Shown here in pieces: positions 7,268 to 8,916 of a DNA stretch of 8,916 nt (positions are counted from its first letter, which is position 1; each line of letters opens with the position of its first letter). The stretch lies in contig WOZT01000299.1 in assembly GCA_011620145.1 (NCBI GenBank), forward strand, positions 1 to 8,916, given 5' to 3'. The notes beneath the pieces are model-generated. The model made no database searches and was not told the origin of the DNA. It saw only the letters and a list, made by a program, of their open reading frames with translations. Source of the stretch: Gammaproteobacteria bacterium. GTDB taxonomy: Bacteria > Pseudomonadota > Gammaproteobacteria > UBA5335. Both the position numbers and the translations under genes were made by a program.

Positions 7268-7297
7268 ACTATAGAAACCGCTCCGGCGACCTGTCAA
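7268..7297 (-). promoter_or_regulatory. Near-consensus sigma-70 promoter for the reductase gene
   Basis: Reading the minus strand, TTGACA (7297-7292) is a perfect -35 and TATAGT (7273-7268) matches five of six bases of the -10, with an 18-base spacer. The TGA stop of the TetR gene is part of the -35 box. Transcription would start near 7261, giving a leader of about 90 bases, so the reductase need not depend on read-through from the regulator gene. Confidence 0.7.
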
Positions 7298-7974
7298 GAA
7301 AGGGGAATCGATGGATTGATGGTCTCAAAGCCCAGCTCGGGGGGCGGTCTCGTGCCGCAGGCGAGAAAGAACCCCACCGCAAAACGGTGTACGGCATCGG
7401 CGGTTTGTTCCGCGGTATCCGCTCGCGCTTGGACCAAGCAGCCTTCGAGAACGATGAACAGGGCGCGGGCGATGGGCAGGGCATCGCCGACAAAGCGGAA
7501 TTGATGGCCTTGGCGACCGTTTTCCAGAATGTTGGCGAGGAAATGCTCGGCATCGCGGCGCGCGCGGGTGCGAAATTCCTTGATCAGGTCGCGATCGACC
7601 CGGCCGACGCCGATCAGCAGGCCGGAGACGCTTTCCAGGTTTTCCGAGTCGTTGAGCACGCTCTCGATGCCCTGGAAGAATTTCAGCATCTGCTCCTTGG
7701 GGGCGTCGGCGCCGGCCATGGGACCGTAGATATGAGCGACGAACAATTTGCGCAGACGTTTGACGCACTCGACGAACAGGGCTTCCTTGTTGCGGAAATA
7801 CCAGTACATCGCGCCCTTGCTGAGGCTGCAGGCCTTGGAGATCTGGTCGATCGAAACGCCGTCGTAGCCATAGCGACCGAACATCTCGAAGGCGGTCTGC
7901 AGGATCCGCTCGCGGGTTTCAGTGTCAATGGTGGCGGGCTTGGTGGGCTGAGCCATAAGAGTCAGGGTACTCAT
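7294..7974 (-). CDS. TetR/AcrR-family transcriptional regulator
   Basis: This 226-residue DNA-binding protein has the family's N-terminal helix-turn-helix domain at about 21-67, beginning TRERILQTAFEMF and continuing through GYDGVSIDQISKACSLSKG to the signature YWYFRNKEALF. The remaining residues form the helical ligand-binding and dimer domain, too variable to name a ligand. No good ribosome site precedes the ATG at 7974, and an alternative ATG at 7956 (residue 7) is possible. It lies upstream of the reductase gene on the same strand, 122 bases apart, and diverges from the DUF3592 gene, so it could control itself, either neighbour, or all three; likely operators are the dyads at 7988-7999 and 7190-7204. 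Confidence 0.92.
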   Translation of the reverse strand: MSTLTLMAQPTKPATIDTETRERILQTAFEMFGRYGYDGVSIDQISKACSLSKGAMYWYFRNKEALFVECVKRLRKLFVAHIYGPMAGADAPKEQMLKFFQGIESVLNDSENLESVSGLLIGVGRVDRDLIKEFRTRARRDAEHFLANILENGRQGHQFRFVGDALPIARALFIVLEGCLVQARADTAEQTADAVHRFAVGFFLACGTRPPPELGFETINPSIPLS

Positions 7975-8097
7975 GCGCGCATTCTTTAATTGACCAATTT
8001 AATATAAAAACTGCCTTGATGGCAATATTTTGAATATAGAGCGCTCGCGCCATCCGTGCGACAATTTGCCATCTTCAGACATTGCCGTATTGATCCT
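7975..8097. promoter_or_regulatory. AT-rich divergent promoter region with small dyads
   Basis: This 123-base gap separates the divergent TetR and DUF3592 genes and is clearly richer in A and T than its surroundings, mainly at 7981-8040. It holds AATTG-AC-CAATT (7988-7999), TGCC-TTGAT-GGCA (8012-8024) and GAGCGCTC (8039-8046). On the minus strand TTGCCA (8025-8020) and TTAAAT, 17 bases on, form a weak promoter candidate for the TetR gene. A clear promoter for the plus-strand gene was not found. The first dyad, close to the TetR start, is the best candidate autoregulatory operator. Confidence 0.5.
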
Positions 8098-8808
8098 ATG
8101 TCGTTATCTCCCGCCGAATCGCCGGGTGCCCTGATTCAGCGTCGCCTGTTATTGGTCTGCGTCCTGATGGGCGTGATTGTGCTCTTCATTGGCACGCAAC
8201 GGCTGCTCTTGCAGATGAGTCAAGTGGATGGCTTTCGTCCCATTGCGGCCGAGGTGGTGGATCGTGGCGTGCGCGCCAGTGAGCAGGGCCGCTTTTTGCC
8301 CTTCGTGGCCTATCGATTCAGTTTGGGCGGTGAGGTATTGCGCACCGATCAGTTGTTTTCACGCCGGGAAAGCCTCTCGAAGGATGCGGCCGAGGCGGCC
8401 ATCGCGCCCTACGCCATTGGCGATGCTGTAACCGCCTATTACAACCCCACAGCGCCGGAACAGACCTTCCTGCGCCTGAATCTGGCCTTCGGGCCGTATG
8501 TGTTCAGCCTCATGGGCGTGGCGATGTTGGCCACGGGGCTGGCCCTGTCACGCTGGCAGGGGCGCCATGCCGTTTGGGTTGAGCCAGCGCCGCGCACGCG
8601 CGCCATCGCCGCATTGGCCTGTATGGTCGTCTGGCAGCTCGGCGGGGCCGTAGTTTGGGGCCATTATCTGTATCACCAGCCGCCGCCCTATCCCTGGACC
8701 GTCTGGCTGGTGCTGCCGCTGTATCTTCTGGGTGGGCTGGTGCCCCTGATCGTGGCCCTGCATTACGCTCGGCTGCAGCGGGCGCGGAATCAAGCGGCGC
8801 GCGCGTGA
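8098..8808 (+). CDS. DUF3592 domain membrane protein
   Basis: This 236-residue protein of unknown function has one N-terminal membrane helix (about 16-33), a soluble domain (about 45-125), and three further helices near 131-150, 169-187 and 200-222. The soluble part has the DUF3592 pattern: an AEVVDRGV strand, FLPFVAYRF, and the closing GDAVTAYYNPTAPEQTFL. The ATG at 8098 is chosen because the preceding GTG at 8056 would add 14 residues before the membrane start; neither has a good ribosome site. The stop codon overlaps the start of the next gene (TGATG), which points to translational coupling with the TatD-like nuclease, though no functional link is known. Confidence 0.85.
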   Translation: MSLSPAESPGALIQRRLLLVCVLMGVIVLFIGTQRLLLQMSQVDGFRPIAAEVVDRGVRASEQGRFLPFVAYRFSLGGEVLRTDQLFSRRESLSKDAAEAAIAPYAIGDAVTAYYNPTAPEQTFLRLNLAFGPYVFSLMGVAMLATGLALSRWQGRHAVWVEPAPRTRAIAALACMVVWQLGGAVVWGHYLYHQPPPYPWTVWLVLPLYLLGGLVPLIVALHYARLQRARNQAARA

Positions 8809-8916
8809 TGGGCCTGATCGACATCGGTGCCAACCTGACCCACGACAGCTTTGCTGCCGACTGCGGGGCGGTGCTGGCGCGGGCCGAAGCGGCGGGCGTG
8901 ACGGGACTGGTGGTCA
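8808..8916 (+). CDS. tatD: TatD-family metal-dependent DNase, N-terminal fragment
   Basis: Only the first 36 codons are in the window. The start MGLIDIGANLTHDSF, followed by an Ala-rich helix and GVTGLVV, matches the opening strand and helix of TatD, a cytoplasmic metal-dependent 3'-5' exonuclease; the NLT element is typical of TatD rather than of YcfH or YjjV, which have HxH there. The ATG shares its A with the TGA stop of the DUF3592 gene, so translation is probably coupled. The catalytic residues lie beyond the window, so activity cannot be judged. Confidence 0.85.
   Translation, partial: MGLIDIGANLTHDSFAADCGAVLARAEAAGVTGLVV

Noticed and set aside
7210..7989. Plus-strand open frame opposite the TetR gene
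   Set aside because: The minus strand encodes a clear TetR helix-turn-helix; the forward frame has no domain and crosses the reductase promoter.

Overview
This is a GC-rich, gene-dense stretch of a Gram-negative bacterial chromosome, most likely from a beta- or gammaproteobacterium. The assignment rests on protein character and gene pairing: a NarK/NasA-type nitrate transporter followed by a PP2C-kinase fusion, as in pseudomonad nitrate-assimilation loci. No rRNA, tRNA, CRISPR array, insertion sequence or prophage gene is visible. It reads as ordinary chromosome with a few unusual points.

Layout. 1-419 holds no convincing gene and is the upstream/leader region of the transporter, with an inverted repeat of the NtrC half-site type and two hairpins with six-base loops. 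420-1886 (+) encodes a nitrate/nitrite transporter of the major facilitator superfamily with apparently 14 membrane helices. 56 bases later, 1943-3655 (+) encodes a protein with an N-terminal PP2C phosphatase, a C-terminal Ser/Thr kinase and a membrane tail; the two are probably one operon. After a 320-base gap, 3976-5928 (+) encodes a cytoplasmic GH13 (alpha-amylase family) enzyme with all catalytic residues. 5929-6052 is a convergent gene junction with two strong hairpins. On the minus strand, 6053-7171 encodes a [2Fe-2S]/FAD/NAD(P)H electron-transfer reductase and 7294-7974 a TetR-family regulator upstream of it. A near-consensus sigma-70 promoter for the reductase starts inside the regulator's stop codon. 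7975-8097 is an AT-rich divergent promoter region. 8098-8808 (+) encodes a DUF3592 membrane protein whose stop codon overlaps the start of a TatD-family nuclease gene that runs off the end.

How the genes fit together. The transporter and kinase/phosphatase suggest nitrate uptake coupled to a phosphorylation-based membrane regulator, but no nitrate or nitrite reductase gene follows here. The reductase and TetR gene look like a regulator-target pair, although no oxygenase partner is in view. The GH13 enzyme stands alone. The least explained items are the kinase/phosphatase (HQD in place of HRD, degenerate glycine loop) and the possible RNA-based control in the transporter leader.
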